Assembly (NCBI RefSeq): GCF_000150275.1
Contig: NW_002060969.1
Span: forward strand, 580,809-644,808
DNA from: Trichoplax adhaerens
Taxonomy: Eukaryota > Placozoa > Uniplacotomia > Trichoplacea > Trichoplacidae
Reading direction: 5' to 3'
Length of the DNA: 64,000 nt
Under the pieces are notes generated by a model. That model worked only from the letters and a program-made list of their open reading frames with translations. It had not been told where the DNA came from and made no database searches. This document shows positions 35,586-48,667 of this stretch, piece by piece; position 1 is the first letter of the stretch; each line of letters begins with the position of its first letter. The position numbers were made by a program, and so were the translations under genes.

Positions 35586-37388
35586 CTACTTTCCTTCATA
35601 AATTATTGGAGGGGGCTGTTTATATTCCCTTTTTCTATTTATCAAACGCAATTCATCTTTTAAAGCTGATTTTGCAGAGCGATCTTGATCTCCAAACCTT
35701 GGTAATCCAAGAAATAATTTTTTCTTCTGATCATAGCTTGTCGACATATCTTTAGTAAATCTTTCGCTGCTACGCCTTTTTAACATGGCCATTGGTATTT
35801 CGTTACCGGATTCCAAATATACTGTTGGGACGTCAACAAACCCACCACTTGCTAATCCAGTTGAGTCCAAGTTCCAAATTGGTAGATTATATTTTCCAAA
35901 AGCCTTACTATCAGGTGTACTTTGGGCGAAAGAAAGTTGATAATCAAGACTTGAGGGTTCTGTCATGCTTGTTAGATAAGCTATATCTTCTGGCATCGTG
36001 TACATTTCAGGCCCATAATTGTATAATTGCCTAGCTAACAGATTGTCCCTAGGGACAATAGTTTGCTTTGTCCCTGTTAGAAATTAATTATTCATCACTT
36101 TAACGAAGCGATATATCAGGTTTCTTTTAAAATTGAGTACAGTATACGCTGGACAATTCAAAACTAACAAAAATTATAAACAATAACAAGAAATACTTAC
36201 AAGCATCCCTTTTGTGCAAATTGATACTAGGTAGCCCATACAGCTTAGGTTCGTTATCTCTGTTGCTAAATGTAAGAGTAGGCATTCGAAATTCCATGCG
36301 TTTACTATCTCTCTTACCAAACATAATGGGGGGTATATTTTGTCGGATACTTTCACTATTTCTCTTACCAAACGTAATGGAGGGTATACCTTGTTGGATA
36401 CTTTTACCATTTCTCTTACCGAACGTAATAGAGGGTATACCTTGTTGGATGCTTTCACTATTTCTCTTACCAAACGTAATAGAGGGTATACCTTGTTGGG
36501 TACTTGCACTATTTCTCTTGCCAAACGTAATAGAGGGTATACCTTGTTGGGTGCTTTCACTATTTCTCTTACCAAACGTAATAGAGGGTATACCTTGTTG
36601 GGTGCTTTCACTATTTCTCTTACCAAACATAATAGATGGCATTCCTTGTTGGATGCTTTCACTATTTCTTCTATCAAGGACATCAGAATTGTGAGATTGT
36701 CTGCTTACTTTGATATCTGAAATCAAGAAAGAAATCGTAAATTAAATTTTTATTGCTTAACTAGTCTACATTATGAATATATGCATTCGGCAATGATTGC
36801 ACCCTTTCATGAATGCAGTGTAAATACAATAGTAACTGTAAGCTTCCTCTGCTACTCGACATCATAGTTATCTTATATCATAGAATGAATTTATGTATTC
36901 AAAATTTTCATTTACTCAAGTCTAGAATGTAAATATGCAAATTCTGGTAATAATAGTATCGTTTTAGTAGTACACTGTAGAACCGAAAAGATCACTTATT
37001 ACCTTCTAAATTTCTCCTACCAAAGCCTAGAGGAATAAATGTTGGTTGTTCACGCAAAGTGTGTCTCTTAGCTGATGATATAAAACGAGCATTTCCTAAT
37101 AATTATGAAGTAATCTTTTAAGAGACTTGCTTTGCACGTTCGATATCAAAAAAGAGTAATCGATTTTATAACTTTTTAGAACCATAATTACTTCAATGAG
37201 TAACTAACTGTAGATAGAATAGTTTAGATCGAAAATTGTTTACTATTTAAGATTACTACGTTATGCTTTAATATATCATGATGCCAATTTATTCTAAACA
37301 GGTATTATTTTATTTTACCTGGCGTAGTAGCAACCACTACCGCGATCATGAGGATAGTGTAAGATAGGAAAATCGAATTCGTTGCCAT
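35586..37388 (-). CDS. SITF-amide-type neuropeptide precursor
   Basis: complement(join(35586..36073, 36201..36716, 37003..37095, 37319..37388)), 388 codons plus stop, all introns phase 1. Exon 1 is a signal peptide (MATNSIFLSYTILMIAVVVA). Exon 2 holds one distinct peptide, PTFIPLGF-G-RR, whose Gly-Arg-Arg predicts an amidated Phe. Exon 3 is a tandem array of 51-bp units: seven end FGKR (mostly QQGIPSITF-G-KR, the first and seventh IMF-G-KR), then two degenerate units end TFSNR and INLHKR. Exon 4 is acidic, non-repetitive, and ends QPPPIIYEGK-stop, which could yield a C-terminally amidated peptide. Signal peptide, basic cleavage sites and Gly donors together make a secreted regulatory peptide precursor very likely. 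It resembles the placozoan SITF-type precursors as I recall them. A TATA-like box lies about 145 bp upstream of the start codon. Confidence 0.9.
36225..36690 (-). repeat. 51-bp coding tandem repeats (peptide units)
   Basis: Nine consecutive 17-codon units inside exon 3 of the SITF-type precursor. The central five (about 36380-36640) are nearly identical at the DNA level, which points to recent homogenisation or slippage. The distal two have lost the Gly-Lys-Arg processing signal. Confidence 0.9.
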
Positions 37389-37527
37389 AACTGGAGTTTA
37401 GTAGGCTTTCTTAGTTAAAATTCAAATATGCGACTCGCTGTCTTTGGATGAGGTAAAATTTTGATTTTTCTATCGCCGTACAATAAGGAGTACGCTCGAT
37501 TTTAAAACTATCGTAGCAGTTGGTATG

Positions 37528-37538
37528 TATTATATAAG
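37528..37538 (-). promoter_or_regulatory. Possible TATA box of the SITF-type precursor
   Basis: The minus strand reads CCTTATATAATA about 145 bp upstream of the ATG at 37388. It is a good TATA match, although the AT-rich setting weakens it. Confidence 0.4.
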
Positions 37539-40334
37539 GTATCGTAAACTTTACCCAAATTAATATTATTTTTATTAGTATTATTATAATTAATTAGAAG
37601 CAGAACAGATGGCAAACTAATTAAAAGATCACTACAGTCAATTGAGCAATTATGAGGATTAGAATGACGCAGATAGTTATGTATATTGCGTGATTGAAGT
37701 TGATAAACCTAATACGTGTAAATCATTCTGATTAGATATCATGTTACTGCGTATCGGATAGCTAAAAATCAATAAAATAACCCTGATGGCTGGTAAATTA
37801 CCATTCCTAACCTATTTGCATCCTATAATGTATTAAAGCATAACAAGAGTTTAATAATTGACTTTGGTATATTTGATGTGATTATCTATGCGAATATAAA
37901 TAATCTCGATATTTATTTCATTTCTTCTCTTATGTCAGAAAAGCTATTTTTGGGTAGTTCTCAGTAATAGCTAAATCTATGCTATTTATTCATATTGTAA
38001 TAGTTTATTGAATATTAACTTCGTTGATTGAATCATATTCTACTAAAACCTAAATTGCTAAATCGGTATAATTACAGATTACCTAACGTTAAAATAAATT
38101 GCTAATTATAAGTAGATAAATGAGTATCTAAAAGGAATGGAAATATCAAATCAAAACATGTTTTTCTATCCTTACTTCCTCTTATTAATTAATCCTATTT
38201 TACAGCAAAAACAATAATACCCATGTAATAATGATTTTAATTAGTGAAAACTATCTTTTAATGAACATTAAAGTGGCTACTACAAAACTCAAAACAATCT
38301 ATTCAATAATTATGATTTACTAGCTATTTATATAGTAAAATTGACTAATATTAGAAATGGCAAGCATACAATGCCAAATTTTATCTTGAAAATTACTTCT
38401 ATGTAAATGCTATTTTCGTTTTTAATTAGTGACTGCTTATAGTACAATTTGTTCTAAGATATATTATTACCGTAGTTAGTGATGACAATTCGTTATTGTT
38501 TATTAAATTTTCGCCATTCGATTTGCATTGCATTCTTTATCTAATAATTAGCAAAGAATTTTCTTATAGTTGCAAAAATTACATATCATTAATCTCAGAT
38601 TCCTTCATTTCAAGTTTCTATGGATAAAATACATGATATTCTTATATAATTCTGGTGCAGACTAATTTCTTCATACCATTATAGACTAGATAACATTAGT
38701 ATTTCTATCTCCTAAAAATAATTCGAAGTCTTTCTTATGAAATGCATCATCTAAGCAATGGATTATTGTTAATTGAATAAAAGCTGAATATAAACGAAAC
38801 CTTCTCATGCAGACGTAGGACTGTCTAATTCAATTATAATTATACACAAAATACAAAAAGCTACTATTCATTATAAAGTTATTATATGATGGCTATTAGT
38901 GACATGTGTGCGGTTCGACTACGGTAAATCATGGCAATATTCCATTAGTTAAACATAACATATTATTTGACCATACTTTAACATACTAATACTTAATCGT
39001 TCTATAAGTACTGACTTCTACTTTAGTCTTTGTCATAGTCTTGATTCTTCTCTACAGTATGTCGGCATTTAATGTTCACCACATCTAACATATTTAAAAA
39101 TCGAATAACATTTTAGTATTTAAGTTACTATTCTATAACTTTTATTTTTTCCACTATTTATTTAAGCTAATAGATTCAGCATCTTATGCTATTGCATTGT
39201 TTTGCCACATGTTACTGTATTTCCGCCTTAGCAAACAATTAAAACACTTGAACTTTGCCTTTATTTTATTAATAGGCAACTATTTCTCAATTACACAAGC
39301 ACCTTCTAAAATGACTAAAATACCAGTTCGTCATCACTAAATCCTGTCAACCTGTAATCTGATGAATAATTACCGAGTGACTATTTTTAATGGTGCGCAA
39401 GACTTTACGGTTTTATAATAACATAAGTTTTTGCATTGATACTTTTACCTAAGGGGAAATTAATGTACAGTAGTGCTAGTTTCCTAATGTTTTAAAGTAT
39501 TGCAGCAAATATTGGATCTCATCAAGATCGGTATATTTCAAATCTAATTACTCTGTGCGTATATAAAAATGCAATTGATGAATTTCGTTTTGTTAACAAT
39601 ATCATATAATAAGTTTCAGGTTACATTATTGTTATATTCATCAACTACAATTGATCTTCTTTCTGAAGAATCTGCAGCTCGACTGCCTTGCTTATCTATT
39701 GTTAGTAAATGCATTTTCTATTGTTACAAGCTAGGGATACCTCTAACTTGCAATCAGTACTGAGAATATTTTTCCTTTATCCCATATTACTAAAAATTGG
39801 AATACCGATCAGTTGGTATTCCAATGTTAGATTAAATGAAGGCAAAATACAATGAGGCTTCCAATCTTACTATGAAATCATAATTTCTTTATTAACGGTG
39901 AGATCACGGTTTAAATAGAATTAGGTGTTTAGAAAGCAGGTTTGGTTACACGAGGTACTTCGTCTTTAACAATTAGGCCAAATAAATTTGCTAAAGCAAC
40001 TCAATTTGTACCGATCAAGTTAGTTTAATCCTCTTTAATTGACTGCGTTACTATTAAACTGCTTAATTCCTGAATATAAAGTAGTGAACATATGTTAGGT
40101 TATCGTACTAGGATATTTCATCCAAATTTAGAAGCTGTATTTTCAATTTCCAAAATCATTCACAGTGATTAATAAGGTCTAGTTAAACTAGTTCGTAATT
40201 ACTGTTTTAATCTGTATATTCCTAAATCAATAGCTGCTTATGCTTCAATGACCACTATCTATTAACTTATAGTTGAGAAACCCGTAAAAATTACTGACAC
40301 GTATTTATACATTATACATGTATGTAAATATAAA

Positions 40335-40400
40335 ATATATACATATACGTATATATATATGTATATATATATATGCATGCATAATTTGAGCAATGTATGC
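40335..40400. repeat. TATATG/ATGCATGCATA microsatellite
   Basis: Alternating TA with interspersed CG and GC pairs, followed by repeated ATGCATGCATAA words. Confidence 0.8.
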
Positions 40401-43156
40401 ATGCATAAATGTAAGATGAAAATCATCCATAATATATACGTCCCGGTAATTTACTTTTGTGATACTCATGGTTTTAACATGCTAGGATTTAGGGGAAAAT
40501 GTAATTCTCAACTTGACTATGACGATGATACTCTAGGCTAAGAACTTTAGTATGTAATGCTAATGTAGAAAATTAGAGTTAACGGCTCCATATCAACTGA
40601 TTTTGATCACAGATAGCAAAAAAATGATAGATATTAGCCTCTTACTCGTGCTATATAATTACAGTACATTATTATCTTTGTTTACTCTTTTAAACAAATA
40701 AACTACGTTACCGGTTGCTTACCATGTTAACTCAAAGGTATCAAGTTAGGTACTGTAATTTAATTTGTAATTTATGATAGTGATTAATAATTTTACTATA
40801 ACATAAATCGTGTCCCAAAATTTACAAATCCTTTTTTGAAACGCTCTCATGCTTTATTCCATTACAGGTTTACTCAAAAATGCTGCTTAATAATACTCAA
40901 TGTGGTTTACGATACAGTAGACTATGATTTCAAAAATTTGTCAACTATAGATAGCAAACAATTATTCTTATAAATGCTATAAATAGAGTCTTCTAGAAGC
41001 TAGTAATAACAATGTGGTTAAATGCAGGTGCTAATTTAAAGTTATATTTTAGTATGTAGCTCATTTGTACACCCAATATGAGGGCCTACAAGAGTAATGA
41101 TCTAATTTTTTAAATAGCTTCATTCCAATCAAGAATCTTGAATATTTGAATACAATATAGTTGTAATTGATTCCAATTAATTGAATATATCTTTGTACGA
41201 ATGTAGAAATTTTATTCAACGTCTATAACAATTTATAGATCTTTACAAGCTATTGTCATGTATATCAAATCAGCCTGGATTGCAGATAGCGATATATAAC
41301 TTGTATACAGTTTCATATTGAGTGTAGACACTTTTTATTTTACCTCTTTTAATTAAAAAGACTTTAAGCGCTATGATGTGAATGAAACACTGTGAATTTA
41401 TTACGCAATGGACCATTTATAACAGATTAATTGCATGATTTTGCTTGTCTTATACAGAGGTTACAATATCATGTCCGGACAACATTGCAGAACGGACACG
41501 TAGGTTTAACAAGCTTCCGATCAATAAGACCGTATTTACAACCAGTGCAAGTGCTTAAATTCTAAATTCTAAAAGCGAAACATATAGAAAGATCTTTACT
41601 TCATTAATATGTTGGATATATAATAATGTTTTATAATTAAATAATATTTCGTACTTTTTTTGAGAGTTGGGATTAAGTTATATGCTCCAATCGAAGTAGC
41701 TAGGTTCATTAAAATCTAGAACTTAAATTTACGATATATCTAAGAAGAAATGATCTTCAAAAATTATGATGGCTAGTATGGGATATTTTATCAAGAGATA
41801 ATCACAGAGAATAATCTTAGCTTCAGATTTTAGTATATTATTTAGAGATTGGTACTATAATGTAGTATCGCATGTGTGGAAGATAAATTTCACTCAAGCC
41901 TTTGATAGCAATTGGGCACTATATAAAGCATACTGCGTAGGCTCTGATGTACAGATTATAGCGAACTTGGATACTACAAAACTCATATGCTATAGTTGTA
42001 CTCTGATTACAGTGATAGCCTGCATAGTACGTATATAATTCTTCAAGTTAATATGCCTATGATGCAAATGTCAAAACGTAAGGGTCAACTTTAGTAAAGG
42101 TGATTGTAAAGCGATGCCTAAGTTGTAAAACACATCATACTGCGCCAAATAAGTTCTTTCGGGCAAGTGCTTTTTATTATAACATTATTTCTGCCAATAT
42201 TATACTAATAAATGATTTATTTATACGGGTATAAATGTGCGAGTAACCTCAGATTTCGTGCAATGCGGTATCATGTTTTGTAAGATATTTTAGAAAGAAA
42301 CTTATACAAAAGAAGTCTGGAGTTAGTTTTTATTAATATAATGTAACAAATTACTTAAAGAATAAACGACCAGCAAATTAGGAATTAAATATCTGATTAA
42401 TTTGAAATGACGATGAGATAAATTGTCATTTAGCATGAGATTGCTTGAAACTTTCTATTGCTCTTTAACTATCTAGCTAGAGCGTAAAATATTTCCAATA
42501 CAGGATATCTTTGTGTATAAATCCAAGCTTAGAAATCCTACTTTTTCTTTATATTTTACAGATATTATCGTAATTATCACATAAACGTATTTATTCTGTA
42601 ACCTAAGTAAATAATTAATGTTTAGTATTATTAGCTCTGATTTTTACGATCAGTTTAACGTCAATACTAGATATTGATATTTTACAGTGGTATCGAGACT
42701 GTGATGCATTGTATTGTTAAATTATCCCCTTTAGAAGGATTGCCCTTTTCGCCCTGTACTAGTATAAGTCACCTATGGGTTTTCTTAACTGTTAGTTTGT
42801 GAATTACAGTGTATCATATGTAGCACGACGAGATTAATGCAGTAAATGATCATTGCTTTATTAATTACTTCGTCTAAAATATTTCAAGATTATGTTTCTT
42901 TATTCATGTACCTAACATTGCAGTTTTTACGATAAGTATGAGATTATTAGCTACGTAGGACTTAGATCAGTTATTATTTTTTTCATTTCTCGTAACTGAC
43001 AGCATTTAAGCGTATAGCTATTTCGGCTATCATTATAAACTTAGAACTAATGAATTTCTTTTTACTGTCATATTTAATGTTAATGTAGAATTCGTTATAA
43101 GATGCCTATTCATCTTTTGCAGATACATGAAAATTATTCTGCATAGTCAAAAGATT

Positions 43157-44200
43157 TTAACGACCATATCTAGGATAAAGATACGGCGGTGGTTGATCTT
43201 CTCTTGCTTTTCTATCATAGCTGCTTTCTTTGATAGATCCATGTTTCGAAAAATAATCGGGATTTAAAATACTCAATAAATCGCTTCGAGTTTCTAAACC
43301 CTCTTCATCATACCTATCATATAAATCACCTCGTGCAAATTTTAATAGTTCACTTGATGGGTTTTTTAGAAGATGTTGATATGGCGTTTCATAGTGACGG
43401 GGATCAAATAGACCATCGGATTTTCTTGTTATGTCATCATTTCCTATAGAATACGTTATATCATATTAGTAAATATTTCAGAAATCATTTTCGTCCAGTT
43501 AGATCGAACTAATTACAATTCCGAGTTATAAAAGCGATTTCTAGAGAATCATGTGTTAGCACCATAAAATTTTGATTTAATCCACCAGAATCAAGTATTG
43601 GTGTTGATAAATACAAGTACTAATCGTATATTGTATAGTTAACTGGATTAGTATGTATATAAATAAATTAAAAATAGAACTCATCTATTTTATTATTAGC
43701 TATTCAATTATATGCAGAAATTACGTTCTTATTCGTTAGATAGTACTGAATTTACACTATGAAATTTGTAGCTAATTCATAGGTTTACCCGGAAATTACG
43801 ATTTCTAAAATTTATATCCTTGTTCTTGTAATATGTTCTCATGTGTTATGATATTTTATTGCCAAGCTACAAATTAATTTTACATTGGATACTAGCTTCT
43901 TCAAATCGAATCTTTGATTAAAGAAACGTACTACAGGTTAAAAAGATATTGATACACCAAGACTAACTTAATAAAAGAGCCTATAGTACTATTAATTACT
44001 AAAAAACTAGAGTAAATGCTAATAAAAAAACAGTTCGTAAATTGCTTAGTCTGAGCATATTTTTGCAGCTTGTGCTGTATTGAAACGCTATGATATTGAG
44101 ACTCACCCAACTTTCCAGTAAAACCTGTTAGGTCATCAATGCGTCTACAAGAGACAGAAGCGAATAAAACATAGGTGTAAATGAACAGCAAAAATTTCAT
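43157..44200 (-). CDS. Putative PRY-amide neuropeptide precursor
   Basis: complement(join(43157..43443, 44107..44200)), 126 codons plus stop, one phase-1 intron with good GTGAGT donor and TATAG acceptor. The first exon begins MKFLLFIYTYVLFASVSC, a convincing signal peptide. The rest is acidic and Tyr-rich. The protein ends DRKAREDQPPPYLYPRYGR followed directly by the stop. After trimming of the terminal Arg, Gly would donate an amide to give ..PPPYLYPRY-amide, with a possible N-terminal cut at the KAR site. The QPPP..Y motif also ends the SITF-type precursor and recurs in the proline-rich array. There is only one predicted mature peptide. I do not recognise a named family; RY-amide endings occur in other animals but similarity here is limited to the ending. 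Confidence 0.78.
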
Positions 44201-46598
44201 GATACCGATGCTGTATTGAGGAATTTGATAATTTGGAATTTTTTTGGCGGATATAACCAAGCAGATTGTGATACTTTATTCAGCGAGGTAGACACTACTT
44301 ATAACATTTATCTATGATTCTATCAGAGGAAGTTGAAACAGCTGCTGTCTTGGACTTAATTAATTTGATGACTCAAAAGACAGATTTAGCTCCTTACGAG
44401 ATTTTTGCATGTTTTCAATCAACAGTGTATTAAATTCGTATACCAATGCCTACAAGTTACTTCCAAAAGGATCAAATTAACATTCTGCTTTGCGAAATAT
44501 AATGCTCGTTAGATAATTTTGGATTTGTATATTGTATTATTTCATAACAAAATACCAAATTAATACATATTTTATTGTCTTTATTTTCTCATTATATTGA
44601 TTAACTTCGGACTGATTATAATAGTTTAAAAATAGATCTGATCAGTTAATTTAGCATTGACACTATAAACCAGTTCAAAGTGCATATGTCGGTCTTGGAA
44701 AGAAATTTAAGTCTATTCCTATGCTACTAAATGAATGACATGAAGTAAAATTACATAAATATAGTAGATTATGATATTATTTACAGTATCATTATTAACT
44801 TAATGTAATATCTATATCATACTATTAAAAGGCACGATTACTTCTAGTAATAAAATTACTAAGAAAGACGTATATTAGCATTTTTGTATTAGTTTTTAGC
44901 ACGGTAACATTTTTAAAGGGAGCGTCGCTAATCATTTCCATGCTAGATATAGCATATTTCAGATTGAATGGATTAGCTTCAGAAATATTGCTATTGACGT
45001 TATTAAGGTAGCAATTATATTTGTATAATAAAATTTGGATTAAAATCATCGTCATGACGTCATCCAATCATTACAATATAACTTCGTGGTTGAGGATTAA
45101 AAAAGAATAATGTGTAATAATGCTCCATATTTTAAAATTAGCTATTTTACGTTTAAGTGAACACGTAGGTGTAGAAGGATTCAACGTTGAATAAATATTT
45201 TAAGCTATCTAAATCCGATTGTCGCAAGAGTACAGTACTTGTTATGCTGATACTGACATGTTCTAACTATTACATAAGACGGTTGCTAATTAGGGTCGCT
45301 TGTGCAACTGGGTGGGCTAAAGTTAATATCTTTAACTATAGCTTAGCTGCAAAATGTTTGATCAAACCATACTACTACGAGTATAATTGGTTAATTGTAA
45401 TAATTATACGATAATAAAAGTTTATCTGCAAGCTCAAGGATGAGATTTGCTTGAACATATATTTGTATTTTTACTCATCATCCACTTTCTTCATTATATA
45501 AGAACTGGTTGCGTCTAAAACAAAATTTTTAATATACATTAATCATAATTACATCAGTAAAATACTGTTACATGGTACTACAGCATACGCACAGATATTG
45601 CTTAGCGGTGAAGGGAAATCATAACATAATATGAATCAATTGTAAAGTGTGATTTAGGGCACATATTGCGGCAAGTTATGCGATAACACATCAAAACTAG
45701 GTTACAGAAGCTGTATTCACACTTTGGGTATATAAAGTAAAAACTGAATGTCGGTGATAGTATACCGTACTTCTTATCGAATAATACGGCTAGCAATGAA
45801 GAGGGGAGTCTTGTTTTGCTGCATTCACTTTCTGTTTTGAAAATTCTTACTGCGCAACGGAAAACGGTGCAGTTAATTTTGAGGATTATAATCCCCATGA
45901 CCGTCATTCATAGAACCTGTAACAATAAAAATTTTCTTATGATGTTTTCTATGTCCTATCAACTGGCAGTGCAGGATTGGTTTTGTTTTTATAGTACACC
46001 GACAATATTTTTTAAGGCACCGATTCTTATCAATATTACATTGCATCTAAATATAATTGCAATAATCAGCAGTTTAACTTAGCTACAAGAGAACAGATTT
46101 TATTCATGCAAAATTATTGAATGCTTTAATTTTCGAGATGTTTCAGTTTGTAGTATCTGTTAAATAACTTTAATCCTCAGTTGAATATAATTTCGGTAAT
46201 TATAGACCATAATGTTATTAACTTGATTAAATCTTTAATTTTCGGAAACACTTATGCGGTTTTATATTTCAGAAATATCATTATAAAGTTCCTTTAAAAA
46301 TACACTACTTGTATTATATAATTTACATCATCATCAATATTAAAATTACAAGAAAACACGGCCCAGAGACATGTTATAAGCGTTTCTCTTCTTATCCTGT
46401 AGTAATGTTGCTACAAGCTGTTGCTAGAATTAAAATCTAATCAGACCGGGTACTGCAATAAAGCTAGAAATTTCGATGAATTCTAAACGGAATTATCTTA
46501 TTTTTCATGATATACCGCACTATAAGAAAGTTTGATATTGGTAAAATAAAAGCCGAGATTTTTTCTTAGCTGGTACCACTGACATGTTTCGAACTTGG
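44201..46598. other. Intergenic, no confident feature
   Basis: AT-rich DNA between the PRY-type precursor and the 3' end of HINT. A TATA-like GGTTATATCC on the minus strand lies near 44250-44258, about 50 bp upstream of the precursor start. No conserved coding exon was recognised. Confidence 0.5.
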
Positions 46599-48243
<1,645 letters not shown>

Positions 48244-48667
48244 ATTTGCTGCTAGTACGTACGTGTACCCCTCGCTCGTCGCGTACAGTAAGTTATCGCA
48301 GCCTATCGCAGTTCGCTCATTACCGACTTTACAGTATTTTGCTATTTGCGGTAATGTACTGTACTGTACAGTACAGTACTGTACTATTTCCTCACAGTGT
48401 ACACTCACTGTACTGTACTGTACTGTATCCTAATATCCTATTACTGTAAACAGTGTACAGTATCATGGTTCCATTGACTCCCTTAAAATAAGCGTACGGT
48501 ACTGTACTTTGGTGCTTTTGTTGACATGCGTAAAAAATAGTATGGAGAACCTACAGTACAGTACAGTACAGTACAATAAATACACATACTGTACCGTACT
48601 CTTCAATACTGTACTGTAGTGTAAGCTTTTAAAAACTTTACAGGTTCTTATTTCGTGATTTCATGCA
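48244..48667. promoter_or_regulatory. Compact bidirectional promoter region of HINT and HSPA14
   Basis: Only 424 bp separate the two divergent start codons. GTACTGTACAGTACAGTAC-type clusters fill about 48355-48430, 48450-48470, 48495-48510, 48552-48575 and 48590-48622. No TATA box is evident on either strand. Shared promoter function is inferred from the divergent arrangement. Confidence 0.75.

Larger units (their letters stand above)
37389..43156. other. Long AT-rich intergenic region
   Basis: Holds a TA/ATGCATGC-rich microsatellite at about 40335-40400 and an 11-bp inverted repeat (ATTGGAATACC..GGTATTCCAAT) at 39797-39826. No conserved exon, RNA gene or GTAC cluster was recognised. Confidence 0.5.

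Noticed and set aside
36225..36690. CRISPR-like regular repeat
   Set aside because: The units are contiguous coding repeats without spacers, in a eukaryotic gene.
36174..36720. Three further long repetitive open frames on both strands over the SITF-type exon
   Set aside because: The 51-bp unit is a multiple of three, so every frame stays open through the array. Only one frame has a matching signal exon, processing sites and phase-correct splicing.
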